Numbered from the stretch's first letter, positions 18,004 through 27,383 are shown. The stretch is DNA of 64,000 nt from JAWVFM01 sp963843315 (GCA_963843315.1 CAWJJU010000005.1:557662-621661); one strand, 5' to 3'. Translations and numbers: made by a program. The notes: a model not told the origin generated them from the letters alone.

Positions 18004-19333
18004 CTACGCGCTTGAAGTTAGCGCTGCCAGGTCGCGTTCGAAGCCGGGGTAGCTGACCCCGGCGGCGTCCATGCCAACCACCCTCACGCCCTCGCGGGAC
18101 GCGAGGCCGGCGATCGCGCCGAGCATCGCCAGCCGGTGGTCGCCGCGCGCGTCGATGACGCCGCCGCGAAGGCCCCCCGTGCCCGTGACCGCGAAGCCGT
18201 CGTCGAGCGCCTCGATGTCTGCGCCCAGCCCTGCAAGGCCCTCCACGACGCCCGCGATCCGGTCTGACTCCTTGTGGCGAAGCTCCGCCGCGCCGGTGAC
18301 CGCGGTGGTGCCCTTCGCGAAGCACCCGAGCAGGGCGACCAGGGGAAGCTCGTCGATGGTCGCCGGCACCTCGGCGGATCCGACCCGGGTTGCCTCGAGA
18401 TCGGCGTGGCGGACGGCGATGGTCGCCACGGGCTCGCCCCCGGGCGCCGCGCGCTCTCCCTCCACCCTGCCGGCCGCGCCCATGCGGCTCAGGACGCCGA
18501 GGATGCCGACCCGCGTCGGGTTGACGCCGGTCCCCTCGAGCCGCACGTCGCTGCCGGGGACGATCGCCGCACCCACCGCCATGAACGCCGCCGAGGAGAT
18601 GTCGCCCGGGACCTCGATGGCCCGGACGAGCAGGCGGTCCACCGGCTCGATGACGATGCGCCGCTCGGGTGGGCCGCCCAGCCCCGGAAGCGTGCGCAGA
18701 TCGCCGGTGGTCACGCTCGCCCCGGCCGCTCTCAGCATCCGCTCCGTGTGGTCGCGGCTGGGGGCCGGCTCGACGATCGTCGTCGGCTCCGACGCCAGGA
18801 GGCCGGCGAGCAGCAGGCACGACTTCACCTGGGCGCTGGCCACGTCGAGCGTGATCGCCGCGCCGTGGAGCTCAGCGCCGCGCACCTCGAGCGGCGGCAG
18901 CCGATCCTCGCGGCACGCGACGCGGGCGCCCAGCGCGGCGAGCGGGACGGCGATGCGGTCGACCGGCCGGCGGCGGATCGATTCGTCGCCGTCCAGGCGC
19001 CACGCTCCGTCGCTCTGCCCCGCGAGCCAGCCGGGCAGGATGCGCAGCAGGGTCCCCGCGTTGCCGACGTCGATGTCCAGGGGCTCGCCGGTCCCGGCCC
19101 CGCGCGCCGCGCAGCCCGACGCCCGAGATCGTCACGTCGATCCCGCCGGGCGCGGCCGCCGACGGCCCGCGGACCTCCACCCCCGCGCCCAGGGCCTCGA
19201 CCGCGGCGAGCGTCGAGCGCGTGTCGGCCGCGTCGAGGTAGCCGGTCACCTCCACCTCGCCCTCCGACATCGCGGCCAGGATCGCGGCGCGGTGCGAGAC
19301 GGACTTGTCGGGCGGCGGGCGAAGCGCGCCCAC
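18004..19333 (-). CDS. aroA: 3-phosphoshikimate 1-carboxyvinyltransferase (EPSP synthase), frameshifted
   Basis: Adds the enolpyruvyl group of PEP to shikimate 3-phosphate. The N-terminal part reads PPDKSVSHRAAILAAM from about 19300, in the frame that opens at GTG 19333; after a shift near 19098-19120, in a G/C-only run, another frame carries ASAQVKSCLLLAGLLA, GDISSAAFM, RHKESDRIAGV and ARGDHRLAM to the stop at 18004. The true start is unclear: residues RVFGPGRPLVGALR upstream also look native but run straight into the tyrA stop, so a second indel near 19355 is likely, with the real start at the GTGA overlapping tyrA (19370). Confidence 0.9.
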
Positions 19334-19366
19334 CAGGGGCCGGCCGGGCCCGAAGACACGCGTCGC

Positions 19367-20461
19367 TCACCGGCTCTCGGGCCCGACGACGGCGACGGCG
19401 TGGCCGAGGCCGCGGACGATGACCGCCGCGCGCTCGGCGTCCTCGACCCCGGCGATCCACAGCGAGATGGCTCCCGTGCTCATGTCGGGGGCGGGATAGA
19501 GAGCCATGTCGACGATGTTCACGCCCTCGTGGCCCAGCGCCAGCGCGACCTCGGCGACCGTCCCCGGCTGGTTGGGAAGGCTGACCCGCAGCTCGATGAG
19601 CGGGCCGCCCGCGAGCTCGGCCTCCAGCAGGGTCCGCCGGTCCTCGCGCGCCTCGGCGTGCCAGGCGCTCACCGCGCCGTCGTCGCCCTCGCGGATCAGC
19701 CTCGCCGCCTCCTCCAGCCGGCGCGCGACCGACTCGACCCCGCTCGCGACCGCCTCGCGGTTGGTCGCGAAGATGTCGCCCCAGATCGCCGGATTGGCGC
19801 CCGCCACACGGGTGGTGTCGCGAAAGCTCGGGCCGACCTCGGGCAGCCGCTCGGACTCCTCGGCGAGCGCCGTCGCCGCCTCGCGGACCAGCGCGTTGGC
19901 CAGCACATGCGGGACGTGGCTGACGGTCGCCATCACCCGGTCGTGGGTCGCGGCGTCGATCGCCCTGGGCCGGGCGCCGAGCTCGGTGACGGCGCGCTGG
20001 ATGCGGTCGAAATGGACGCCGCTGGCGCTGGAGGTCGGGGTGAGGTACCAGCGAGCGCCCTCGAACAGGTCGGCGCGCGCGTTCTCCACCCCGGCGGTCT
20101 CGGCGCCGGCCAGGGGGTGCCCGCCGACGAAGCGCTCCGCCCCCGGCGCCTCGCCAACGCCCTCGACCAGCTCGCGCTTGGTCGACCCGACGTCGGTGAC
20201 CGCCGCGTCGGGCGCCGCGGCGAGCGCCTCGGCGACCAGGCCGGGCAGCGCGCGCACGGGCGCGGCGCAAAAGACCAGGTCCGAGCCCTCGACCGCGTCG
20301 GCCACGGAGTCGCCCGCGACCCCAAGGGCGCCGACCTCGAGCGCGCGCTCGAGGTTCTCGCGGTCGGGATCGAAGCCGGCCACCTCGGCGCCGAGCCGGC
20401 GGCTCGCGGCGAGGCCGATCGAGCCGCCGATCAGCCCGACGCCTAGGACCGCAACCCTCAC
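19367..20461 (-). CDS. tyrA: Prephenate dehydrogenase with C-terminal ACT domain
   Basis: Oxidatively decarboxylates prephenate toward tyrosine. The 364 residues start MRVAVLGVGLIGGSIGLAA, a Rossmann GxGxxG for NAD(P). The catalytic domain shows VTDVGSTKRELV, FVGGHPLAGAE and ATVSHVPHVLANAL. Residues about 290-364 (LIELRVSLPNQPGTVAEVAL) are an ACT domain, suggesting feedback control by an amino acid, probably tyrosine. It lies between aroA and the first DAHP synthase with only 10 nt to the latter. Confidence 0.95.
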   Translation of the reverse strand: MRVAVLGVGLIGGSIGLAASRRLGAEVAGFDPDRENLERALEVGALGVAGDSVADAVEGSDLVFCAAPVRALPGLVAEALAAAPDAAVTDVGSTKRELVEGVGEAPGAERFVGGHPLAGAETAGVENARADLFEGARWYLTPTSSASGVHFDRIQRAVTELGARPRAIDAATHDRVMATVSHVPHVLANALVREAATALAEESERLPEVGPSFRDTTRVAGANPAIWGDIFATNREAVASGVESVARRLEEAARLIREGDDGAVSAWHAEAREDRRTLLEAELAGGPLIELRVSLPNQPGTVAEVALALGHEGVNIVDMALYPAPDMSTGAISLWIAGVEDAERAAVIVRGLGHAVAVVGPESR

Positions 20462-20471
20462 GCCTGCCCGC

Positions 20472-21548
20472 TCAGCGCGCCCGGCGCGCGCGCACGCCCG
20501 CGGCCAGCTCGTCGAGCACGTCGGCGGTCGTCTCCCAGTCCATGCAGGCGTCGGTGATCGACTGGCCGTAGGTGAGCTCGCCGGAGCCCAGGTCCTGGCG
20601 ACCGGCGACGAGGAACGACTCCAGCATGACGCCGGTGATCGCCGGGTTGCCCGCGCCGACCTGCGCGGCGATCTCGCGCGCGACCTCGCGCTGGCGCTCG
20701 TGGTCCTTGCCGCTGTTGTCGTGCGAGGCGTCGATCACCACGCGCTCCGCCAGCCCGGCGCCGCGCAGCTTCTCGAGCACCGCCCCCACGCCCGCCTCGT
20801 CGAAGTTGGGGGCATCGCGGCCGCCGCGCAGGATCACGTGGCCGTCGGGGTTGCCCGTGGTGCGCACTATCGCCGCGGCCCCGTTTGAGTCGACGCCCGT
20901 GAACGCGTGCTGTGCCGCCGCGGCGCGCACGGCGTCGACGGCGATCTGGACGTTGCCGTCGGTGCCGTTCTTGAAGCCCACGGGCATCGAGAGGCCCGAG
21001 CCCAGCTGGCGGTGGATCTGGCTCTCTGTCGTCCGCGCGCCAATCGCACCCCACGAGACGGCATCGGAGATGTACTGGGGGATGATCGGATCGAGGAACT
21101 CGCAGCCGACGGGCAGGCCGAGCTCGAGCACCGAGACCAGCAGGCCCCGCGCCTGTCGCAGGCCGGTGTTGACGTCGCCGGAGTCGTCGAGGTGCGGGTC
21201 GTTGATCATCCCCTTCCAGCCCGTGGTGGTGCGGGGCTTCTCGAAGTACACCCGCATCGCGACAAGCAGCTCCTCTCCGAGCTCCTCGGCCTTGACCGCC
21301 AGCCGCCCGGCGTAGTCGAGCGCGGCGTCGGTGTCGTGGACGCTGCAGGGGCCGACGATGACCAGCAGCCGGTCGTCGGCGCGATCCAGGATGGCCGCGA
21401 CCTGCTCGCGGCTTCGCACCACCAGCTCGGCCTCCGCTTCCGGAAGCGGAATCTCCTCGAGCAGCCGGGTCGGAGGCGCCAGCGGCTCGATCCGCTCGAT
21501 CCGCCGGTCGCGGATCCCGCCGATGTCGGTTCGGGGCGTCGCCGCCAT
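20472..21548 (-). CDS. aroG: DAHP synthase, class I-alpha (AroG/F/H type)
   Basis: First enzyme of the shikimate pathway, joining PEP and erythrose 4-phosphate. The 358-residue length and motifs VIVGPCSVHD (65-73), YFEKPRTTTGWKGMINDP, GARTTESQIHRQLGSGLSMP and VIDASHDNSGKDH match the E. coli AroG subfamily, usually feedback-inhibited by an aromatic amino acid. A second DAHP synthase of a different subfamily lies immediately upstream (13 nt), an unusual doubling. Confidence 0.95.
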   Translation of the reverse strand: MAATPRTDIGGIRDRRIERIEPLAPPTRLLEEIPLPEAEAELVVRSREQVAAILDRADDRLLVIVGPCSVHDTDAALDYAGRLAVKAEELGEELLVAMRVYFEKPRTTTGWKGMINDPHLDDSGDVNTGLRQARGLLVSVLELGLPVGCEFLDPIIPQYISDAVSWGAIGARTTESQIHRQLGSGLSMPVGFKNGTDGNVQIAVDAVRAAAAQHAFTGVDSNGAAAIVRTTGNPDGHVILRGGRDAPNFDEAGVGAVLEKLRGAGLAERVVIDASHDNSGKDHERQREVAREIAAQVGAGNPAITGVMLESFLVAGRQDLGSGELTYGQSITDACMDWETTADVLDELAAGVRARRAR

Positions 21549-21561
21549 CTCGACCCGGCCG

Positions 21562-22590
21562 TCAGACGACGGCCGAGACCTCCTTGCCCGCGAGCTCGGC
21601 CGCGCGCCGGACGCCCTCGGCGTAGTCGGCGAAGCCCTCCGCGGGGATCGCCTGCGGGCCGTCGCAGATGGCCTCGTCGGGCTGGCCGTGAACCTCCACG
21701 ATGATCCCGTCGGCGCCGGCCGCCGCCGCGGCGAGCGACATAGGCCCGACCCAGTCGCGCCGCCCGGCGGCGTGGCTGGGATCGACGATCACCGGCAGGT
21801 GGCTCATCTCCTTGAGCGCCGGGACGGCGAGCAGGTCGAGCGTGAACCGGTGGGACGTCTCGAACGTCCGGATTCCGCGCTCGCACAGGATCACGTTCTC
21901 GTTGCCCTCCTTCAGCACGTACTCCGATGCCATCAGCAGCTCCTCGAGCGTGGCCGAGAGGCCGCGCTTCAGCAGCACGGGGACCCCCGTCCGGCCCGCC
22001 TCGGTGAGCAGCGTGTAGTTCTGCATGTTGCGGGCGCCGATCTGGATGACATCGGCGACCTCGACCACGTCGGGCACGTCGCGAACGTCCATCAGCTCGG
22101 TGACGATCGGCAGGCCGGTCTCCTCCTTGGCCTCCTGGAGGAGGCGCAGGCCCTCTACGCCGAGGCCCTGGAACGAGTAGGGCGACGTCCTGGGCTTGTA
22201 CGCGCCGCCGCGCAGCATATCCGCGCCACTCTCGGCCACTGCGCGGGCGACCTCGAGCGTGCCATCGCGGCTCTCGACCGTGCAGGGACCGGCGATCAGG
22301 GCGAAGTGCTCGCCGCCGACGAGGCACTCGCCGACCTCCACGACGGTCCGCTCGCCCTTGCGGAACTGCGCGGACGAGAGCTTGTAGGGCTTGAGGATGG
22401 GAACGAGGTGGTCGACGCCCGGAGCGCCGTCGAGCCCGAGGGCCGAGACGCGCTCGCGGTCGCCGATGGCGCCGATCACGGTCAGGAGCTCACCGCGCGA
22501 GACGTGGGCCGAGCAGCCGACGGCCTTCACACGGTCGGCGACGGCCTGTATCTGCTCCTCGGTGGCCTCGGGTTTCATCACGATCATCAT
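21562..22590 (-). CDS. aroF: DAHP synthase, class I-beta with N-terminal regulatory domain
   Basis: A 342-residue DAHP synthase of the other class I subfamily. The first ~70 residues (MMIVMKPEATEEQIQAVADR then VKAVGCSAHVSRGELL) are the ferredoxin-like/ACT-like domain that senses aromatic amino acids in the Thermotoga-type enzymes; the barrel follows with VPILKPYKLSSAQFRKGE, LIAGPCTVESRDG, RGGAYKPRTSPYSFQG and DPSHAAGRRD. Start chosen at ATG 22590 since the domain begins there; a longer frame to 22761 is not family-like. About 260 nt upstream hold no gene. Confidence 0.95.
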   Translation of the reverse strand: MMIVMKPEATEEQIQAVADRVKAVGCSAHVSRGELLTVIGAIGDRERVSALGLDGAPGVDHLVPILKPYKLSSAQFRKGERTVVEVGECLVGGEHFALIAGPCTVESRDGTLEVARAVAESGADMLRGGAYKPRTSPYSFQGLGVEGLRLLQEAKEETGLPIVTELMDVRDVPDVVEVADVIQIGARNMQNYTLLTEAGRTGVPVLLKRGLSATLEELLMASEYVLKEGNENVILCERGIRTFETSHRFTLDLLAVPALKEMSHLPVIVDPSHAAGRRDWVGPMSLAAAAAGADGIIVEVHGQPDEAICDGPQAIPAEGFADYAEGVRRAAELAGKEVSAVV

Positions 22591-22854
22591 TGGAATGGAC
22601 AGCCTTTCAAGTGCGCTTTCGCTTGTGCGGAACGGGGGCGTGGCGGCATGGCCGCATGCGGCGCCCGGCTCGTGTCTCTCGCTAGGTGGGGCCTGGAAGG
22701 GCCGCGCCGGACGCCTAGCTAAATCGCCAGAAATAAAACGACCAAGCGAACGCGGGCGCACCCGAAAGGGCGGCGGAAGGAGCCAGCGTGAGCGCCTCGG
22801 TCATCCGCAGGTTTGTACCACGGGAGCGGCGAAACCGCAAACTGCGGGCCGGAG

Positions 22855-23733
22855 CTACCGCGTGCAGATCGCGTAGGTGACCCTCTCGGCGGCCGCGGGC
22901 GCCGCGACGTCGTTGATGGCGAAGCTGGCGCCGGAGTCGTCGTATACGCGGTCGTTGTCGATGTCGTTCGGCTCGGCCAGCTCGACGCGAGCCGTGGCCG
23001 ACGGGGCATCGCCGATTCGCCCGCCGACCCCGAGCAGGTGGCGGTGCGCGCCGCACATGGCCAGGCCGCGGGAGCCAAAACCGGGGTCCAGCGAGTCGGT
23101 GGCCTGGTGATAGGAGGGCTGCTTGCGCCCGCAGACGGCGAACACGCGCAGCTTGTCGGGCGCCTGTGCCTGGCCCCACGCCTCCCAGCCGTCGTCGGGC
23201 TTGGTGTCGCGATCCTTACCGTCGGTGGGGAAGCTGGCGATGAGGTTCGACGAGGCCGCCTTGCCGAGGGAACCGCCCCCGCCGGTGACGTGAAGCCCAC
23301 GAGGGCACTGAACCTTCGCGGCTCCCAGGTGCTTCACCGTGTGGCTGGCCGACACGTAGCGGTGGGTGCCCTTGTCGCAGATGGCGTAGGACGCGGCGCT
23401 GAGCCCATGACTCGCACCCTGGGCGCGAACCTCCCAGCCGTCATCCGGCCGGCGGTCGGCGTCGCCGCCGTCCAGGGGCTTCGACGCCGCCGACTGGAAC
23501 TCGTCGAAGCCCATCTCGGCCGATGCCTGAAAGCCTCCACCCGTTGGGGACTCACCCTTGGGGCAGGGCGTCCGCGCATCGGCGGTGTGATGCACGGCAG
23601 CGTGCTTGGCGTGCAGGCGATAGCTCACGCCGCCGGCGTCGCCGAGGTTCACGGCGAGGGCGGCGGCCGGCAGCGCCGCCGCCGCTCCCACGATCAGCGC
23701 AGCCACGCGTATGCGATTGGGTCCCCTTCCCAT
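22855..23733 (-). CDS. Secreted protein with three Cys-paired repeats
   Basis: A 292-residue exported protein of unknown function. A signal peptide (RVAALIVGAAAALPAAALA) ends near residue 27. The mature part has three repeats of about 75 residues, each opening C-x-x-G/A and a Gly-rich turn and closing with AIC or AVC: CPKGESPTGGGFQ to YAICDKG; CPRGLHVTGGGGSLG to FAVCGRK; CGAHRHLLGVGGRIG to YAICTR. Repeats 1 and 2 share PDDGWE. The paired cysteines suggest disulfides. I chose the ATG at 23733, not 23745, because TATGCT lies 7 nt upstream. It interrupts the aromatic gene cluster. Confidence 0.8.
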   Translation of the reverse strand: MGRGPNRIRVAALIVGAAAALPAAALAVNLGDAGGVSYRLHAKHAAVHHTADARTPCPKGESPTGGGFQASAEMGFDEFQSAASKPLDGGDADRRPDDGWEVRAQGASHGLSAASYAICDKGTHRYVSASHTVKHLGAAKVQCPRGLHVTGGGGSLGKAASSNLIASFPTDGKDRDTKPDDGWEAWGQAQAPDKLRVFAVCGRKQPSYHQATDSLDPGFGSRGLAMCGAHRHLLGVGGRIGDAPSATARVELAEPNDIDNDRVYDDSGASFAINDVAAPAAAERVTYAICTR

Positions 23734-23779
23734 GCGGGCCAGCATACCCCGCGCAAACGAGGCGGCCGGGCGGGTTTGC

Positions 23780-24884
23780 TCAGGCGATGGCGGCGGCGAC
23801 GTCGGCCATCGCGGTCAGGAAGCGCTCGTTTTCGGCGCGGGTGCCGAAGGTGACGCGAATGTGCCCGGGGCCTCCGAGCGGCGCGCCGGCGCGGACGATC
23901 ACGCCGGCCTCGCCCAGGCGGCGTGACCACCTCGGCCTCGTCGCGATCCCCAAGGTCGATCCACGCGAAGTTCGCGTGGGACTCCGGCGCGCTCAGGCCC
24001 AGGTCGGCGATGCCGGACTCCACGAACACCCGCTCGGCGATCGTCCGCTCGATCCGCTCGGCGACGTCGTCGGCGTGAAGCAGCGCCTCGGCGGCCGCGG
24101 CCTGGGCGAGGAGGTTGACGCTGAACGGCTGGCGGACGGCGTCGACCGCCGCGCGGAACTTGGCGGAGCCGATGGCGTAGCCGCAGCGCAGCCCGGCCAG
24201 CCCGTAGACCTTCGAGAAGGTGCGCAGCACCACCAGGTTCGGGAACGCGCGAGTGAGGTCGGCTCCCGCGTCGGGATCGTCGTGCAGCTGGAACTCCGCA
24301 TAGGCCTCGTCGAGCACGATCGTGACGTGGTCGGGCGCCCGCGCGCAGAAGTCGGCGACCTCGGCGGCGGGGATGTGCGTGCCGGTCGGGTTGTTCGGGT
24401 TGCAGACGAGCACCAGCTGCGTTGCCGCGGTGATCTCGGCGAGCATCGCGTCGAGGTCGTGGACGTCGCCGTCCGCCAGCGGGACCCGGATCTCGCGCGC
24501 ACCCGAGAGCGCGGCCAGGTGGGGGTACATCGAGAAGGCCGGCCAGGCGAAGACGATCTCGTCGCCGGGCTCGCACAGCGCCTCGCAGGCGGCGAGCAGG
24601 ATCTCGCAGGAGCCGTTGCCCACCGCGACGCGGCCCGCCTCGGTCTCGTGGCGCTCGGCGATGCGCCTGCGAAGCGTCGGCGAGAACTGCTCCGGATAGC
24701 GGTTGGACTCGGCGACCGCCCGCGCGACGGCCTCCGTCACCGCGGGGTGCGGGCCCCAGGGCGACTCGTTGGAGGCGAGCTTGACGACGTCGTCGGTGCC
24801 GAACCGCTCGCGCGCGGCCTCGATCGCCAGGCCTGCCTCGTACTGCGGCATCTGCGCGAGCTTCCTGGAGAAGTTGACCGTCAC
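23780..24884 (-). CDS. hisC: HisC-type aminotransferase, frameshifted near its end
   Basis: PLP-dependent class I/II aminotransferase of the histidinol-phosphate family. Visible: KLASNESPWGPHPAV, NRYPEQFSPTLRRRI, VGNGSCEILLA, CNPNNPTGTHIP, VLDEAYAEF and the PLP-lysine region TFSKVYGLAGLRCGYAIG. A shift near 23918 (an extra C in ACGCCGCC) separates the last 45 residues, which resume with EAGVIVRAGAPLGGPGHIRV to TGA 23780. GTG 24884 follows TATGCT by 8 nt. Placed among aro genes, it may transaminate prephenate or phenylpyruvate/hydroxyphenylpyruvate rather than, or as well as, histidinol phosphate. Confidence 0.9.
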
Positions 24885-24892
24885 GGGCCGTG

Positions 24893-24898
24893 AGCATA
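24893..24898 (-). promoter_or_regulatory. -10 box of hisC
   Basis: TATGCT on the minus strand ends 8 nt before the hisC GTG (24884). It lies between palindrome copy B and hisC, consistent with aroH transcripts ending at the palindrome and hisC starting anew. Confidence 0.5.
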
Positions 24899-24911
24899 GG
24901 CAGCCCCCAAT

Positions 24912-24955
24912 GAACGTCCCGGAGTGATGGCTATACGGGGTAGTGAGGGACGTTC
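24912..24955 (-). repeat. 44-bp palindromic 3'-end element, copy B (after aroH)
   Basis: Read with aroH it begins GAACGTCCCTCACTACCC, has GTATAGCCATCA at the centre and ends GGGACGTTC, 15 nt after the aroH stop. The nine bases before it, CAAACCCAA, recur exactly before copy E, so the conserved unit is longer there. Outer 9-bp arms are perfect. Confidence 0.8.
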
Positions 24956-24970
24956 TTGGGTTTGCCGGGG

Positions 24971-25357
24971 CTACTGGGCGGAGTGGAGGTCCGAGCGCAG
25001 GGCTTGGGCGGCGCCCATGTAGGCGTGAGACGGGGCGTGGTCGGCGGGCCCGTAGTAGTGGACCATCACGCGGATCACGCGCTCCATCGACCCGGGCACG
25101 TCGATCTCCCGCGCACACAAAAGGGGCACGCGGTCGAGGCCGAGGTTGCGGGCAGCGACGGCCGGGAACTGCGCGTCGAGGTCGTCGGTGGAGGTGAAGA
25201 TGCAGCTGACGATCCGCTCGGGGTCGAGCTCGTTGCGCGCCAGCAGCTCGGCCATCAGCTCCTGCGTCGCGTCCAGGATCGCTCCGGCGTCGTTCGACTC
25301 CGCCTGGGTGGCCCCGCGCACCGCCCAGAGCCGTCTCTGTCGCTCAGCGTCGCTCAT
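24971..25357 (-). CDS. aroH: Chorismate mutase, AroH class
   Basis: Converts chorismate to prephenate, the substrate of TyrA encoded nearby. The 128-residue protein is the Bacillus AroH trimeric type: WAVRGATQAESNDAGAIL, IVSCIFTSTDDLDAQFPA, ARNLGLDRVPLLCAREIDVP and RVIRVMVHYYGP cover the four core regions with the catalytic Arg residues. ATG 25357 overlaps the rluB stop (ATGA). Palindrome copy B follows it. Confidence 0.95.
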   Translation of the reverse strand: MSDAERQRRLWAVRGATQAESNDAGAILDATQELMAELLARNELDPERIVSCIFTSTDDLDAQFPAVAARNLGLDRVPLLCAREIDVPGSMERVIRVMVHYYGPADHAPSHAYMGAAQALRSDLHSAQ

Positions 25358-26051
25358 CGCCCCGCATCCTCCCAGAGCCGCCGCACGTCGGCGCGACCGA
25401 GGCGCCGGGCCTTGCCCTCCGGCAGCGTCCCCAGGGTCAGCGAGCCGAAGCGCACGCGGCGCAGCTCGACCACGTCGTTGCCGACCGCGGTCGATCATGC
25501 GCCGCACCTGGCGGTTGCGGCCCTCCGCGATCTGAAGCTCCACGACTCGCGGCGACACCTTGCGCGCCCTGGCCGGCGCCGTGGAGCCGTCGTCGAGCTC
25601 GACCCCGCGCCGCAGGCGCGCGAGCTGGGCACTCGGTGGCCGCCCTCGCCAGCCGCGCCCGGTACACGCGGGGCACGCCGTAGCGCGGATGCGTGAGGCG
25701 ATTGGCGAGCTCGCCGTCGTTGGTGAGCAGGATCAGGCCCGTCGAGTCCGCGTCGAGACGGCCGACGGGATAGAGCCGCCGCCTCGACTCGACGAGCTCC
25801 ACGACCGACGGCCGCGAGCCCGGCTCCCGCGCCGTCGAGATCACGCCCGCCGGCTTGTTCAGCATCCACACCTCGTGCGGCTCGGGCTCGACCGGCGCGC
25901 CGTCGACCAGGACGCCGCTCGACTCGTCGACGTCGCGAGCGGCGGTCGGTGACCATCTCGGTGCCAACTTGACCCGCCCGGCGCGGAACAGGGTCTCGGA
26001 GGCGCGCCGCGAGGCGACGCCGCTCGTGGGCGAGAAGCGAGCCAGGCGCAT
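25354..26051 (-). CDS. rluB: 23S rRNA pseudouridine synthase B, multiply frameshifted
   Basis: S4-domain pseudouridine synthase. The S4 part reads MRLARF...GVASRRASETLFRAGRVK; the catalytic domain has VWMLNKPAGVISTAREP, YPVGRLDADSTGLILLTNDG with the catalytic Asp, LTHPRYGVPRVYRARL, VSPRVVELQIAEGRNRQVRR and, after a last shift, NDVVELRRVRFGSLTLGTLP. Frame changes are needed near 25495 and 25637 (each an extra C) and a compensating pair lies near 25935-25970, with another likely near 26030. With these removed the protein is about 230 residues, complete, ending at TGA 25354 and overlapping aroH. Confidence 0.85.
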
Positions 26052-26067
26052 GATGCCGGTGGCCCGG

Positions 26068-26655
26068 TCAGCCGCCGGCGCGCTGCTCGCCCGCGCGCAG
26101 GAGGCGCTCGCGCAGCTCGCGCTCGTCCTCCGGCGTGGGGTCGAACCCGGCCGGGATCGGGCAGAGCGTCGAGGCCGGCGAGGCCGAAGAGGCGCTCGAA
26201 CAGCGGCGTGGTGCGATACACGGCCGCGCCGAAGCGCGAGCGCCCCGACTCCTCGATCAGGCCGCGTTCCGTGAGCGTGCCCACTGCGGACTCCGAGGCG
26301 ACGCCGCGGATGCGCGCGACCTCCGGTCGCGAGACGGGCTGCAGGTAGGCGACGATCGCGAGGGTCTCGGCCTGGGCCTGGGTCAGCGGCGGGGTCTTGG
26401 GCTTCGACAGGAGCCGCCGCGCGGCGTCCTCCGCCGCCGGATCGGCGGCCAGGGTCTAGCCTCCGGCCACCTGCCGCAGCACCACGCCGCGGCTGCCCTC
26501 GGCAAGCGACCGTTCCCAGCAAATCGATGCGCGCGGTCGACCTCGGCCTCGGTCACGTCGAGGGCCTCCGCAAGGTCCGGCACGCTCACCGGCTCGGGCG
26601 AGAGGAACAACAGCGCCTCGACAAGATGCTCCGCGGACCGGGCCGCACCGCTCAC
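26068..26655 (-). CDS. scpB: Segregation and condensation protein B, multiply frameshifted
   Basis: Kleisin-partner of the SMC condensin. Two winged-helix domains are recognisable across three frames: SAEHLVEALLFLSPEPVSVP and DLAEALDVTEAEVDR at the start; a middle segment around PKTPPLTQAQAETLAIVAYL, PVSRPEVARIRGVASESAVG; and GTLTERGLIEESGRSRFGAA, YRTTPLFERLFGLAGLDALP at the end. Shifts cluster at 26450-26530 and one lies near 26155 (extra C). GTG 26655 overlaps the scpA stop (GTGA). Length would be about 195 residues, normal. Confidence 0.85.
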
Positions 26656-27383
26656 GAGCCCGCCACCTGCCTGACCGTGATGGGCCCGAAGGTCTCGCTC
26701 TGGTCCCACGTGGCCTCGCCGCGCTTGTGCATCTCGAGCAGCGCGAAGAGCGTGACCGCCTGGGTCAGCCGGTCCTCGGAGCCGAAGGCGTCGTCGAAGT
26801 CGAAGTTCGCACCGCGGCGCAGCAGCTCGCGCAGCACGCCCAGCCGGCGCTCGAGCGACACGGTCGGCCGGATGTGGCTGGTGTCGGGCGCCGGCGGCGT
26901 GCGCAGCAGGTCGCCGAGCGCGGCGCCGAGGCGACCGGGGTCGTACACGGCCTGGGCGGCGTCGAACGACGCGCGGCGCAGCGCGGGCGGCAGCGGTGCC
27001 TGGCGGTACATGTAGCGGCGCCCCGACGAGAAGAGCTCGGACAGGTAGGCGGCGGCGTCGCGGTAGCGGCGGTACTCGAGCATCCGCGCCAGCAGCTCGT
27101 CGGCCGCCTCCTCCGGGCCGAGCGCGGGGATCTCGTCCTCCTCTGCAGCCGGCAGCAGCAGCCGCGACTTCAGCTCCAATAGCGAGGCGATCAGCACCAG
27201 GAACTCGGTCGCCGCCTCGAGGTCGAGGTCTCCCCCCTCCTCCAGGTGCTCGATGTACGCCACGACGATGTCGCCGAGCGCCACCTCGGCCAGGCTGATC
27301 TCGTCGCGCAGGACGAGCGCCAGGAGCAGGTCGAACGGCCCCGAGAACGCGTCGAGGTCGAGGTCGAGGTCCGCGGCTCGCAT
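26652..27383 (-). CDS. scpA: Segregation and condensation protein A
   Basis: The kleisin of the SMC-ScpAB complex that organises the chromosome. The 243 residues start with DLDAFSGPFDLLLALVLRDE (family opening F-x-G-P-x-D-L-L-L), have EFLVLIASLLELKSRLLLPA in the N-terminal helical domain and a C-terminal winged-helix segment (VTLFALLEMHKRGEATWDQ). TAAGCT 6 nt before the ATG suggests a leaderless transcript beginning here and running through scpB, rluB and aroH. No smc gene is in the window. Confidence 0.95.
   Translation of the reverse strand: MRAADLDLDLDAFSGPFDLLLALVLRDEISLAEVALGDIVVAYIEHLEEGGDLDLEAATEFLVLIASLLELKSRLLLPAAEEDEIPALGPEEAADELLARMLEYRRYRDAAAYLSELFSSGRRYMYRQAPLPPALRRASFDAAQAVYDPGRLGAALGDLLRTPPAPDTSHIRPTVSLERRLGVLRELLRRGANFDFDDAFGSEDRLTQAVTLFALLEMHKRGEATWDQSETFGPITVRQVAGS

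Noticed and set aside
22591..22854. Leader or attenuator upstream of the DAHP synthase gene
   Set aside because: I saw no leader peptide rich in aromatic codons, no T-box and no convincing alternative hairpins; only scattered short inverted repeats.
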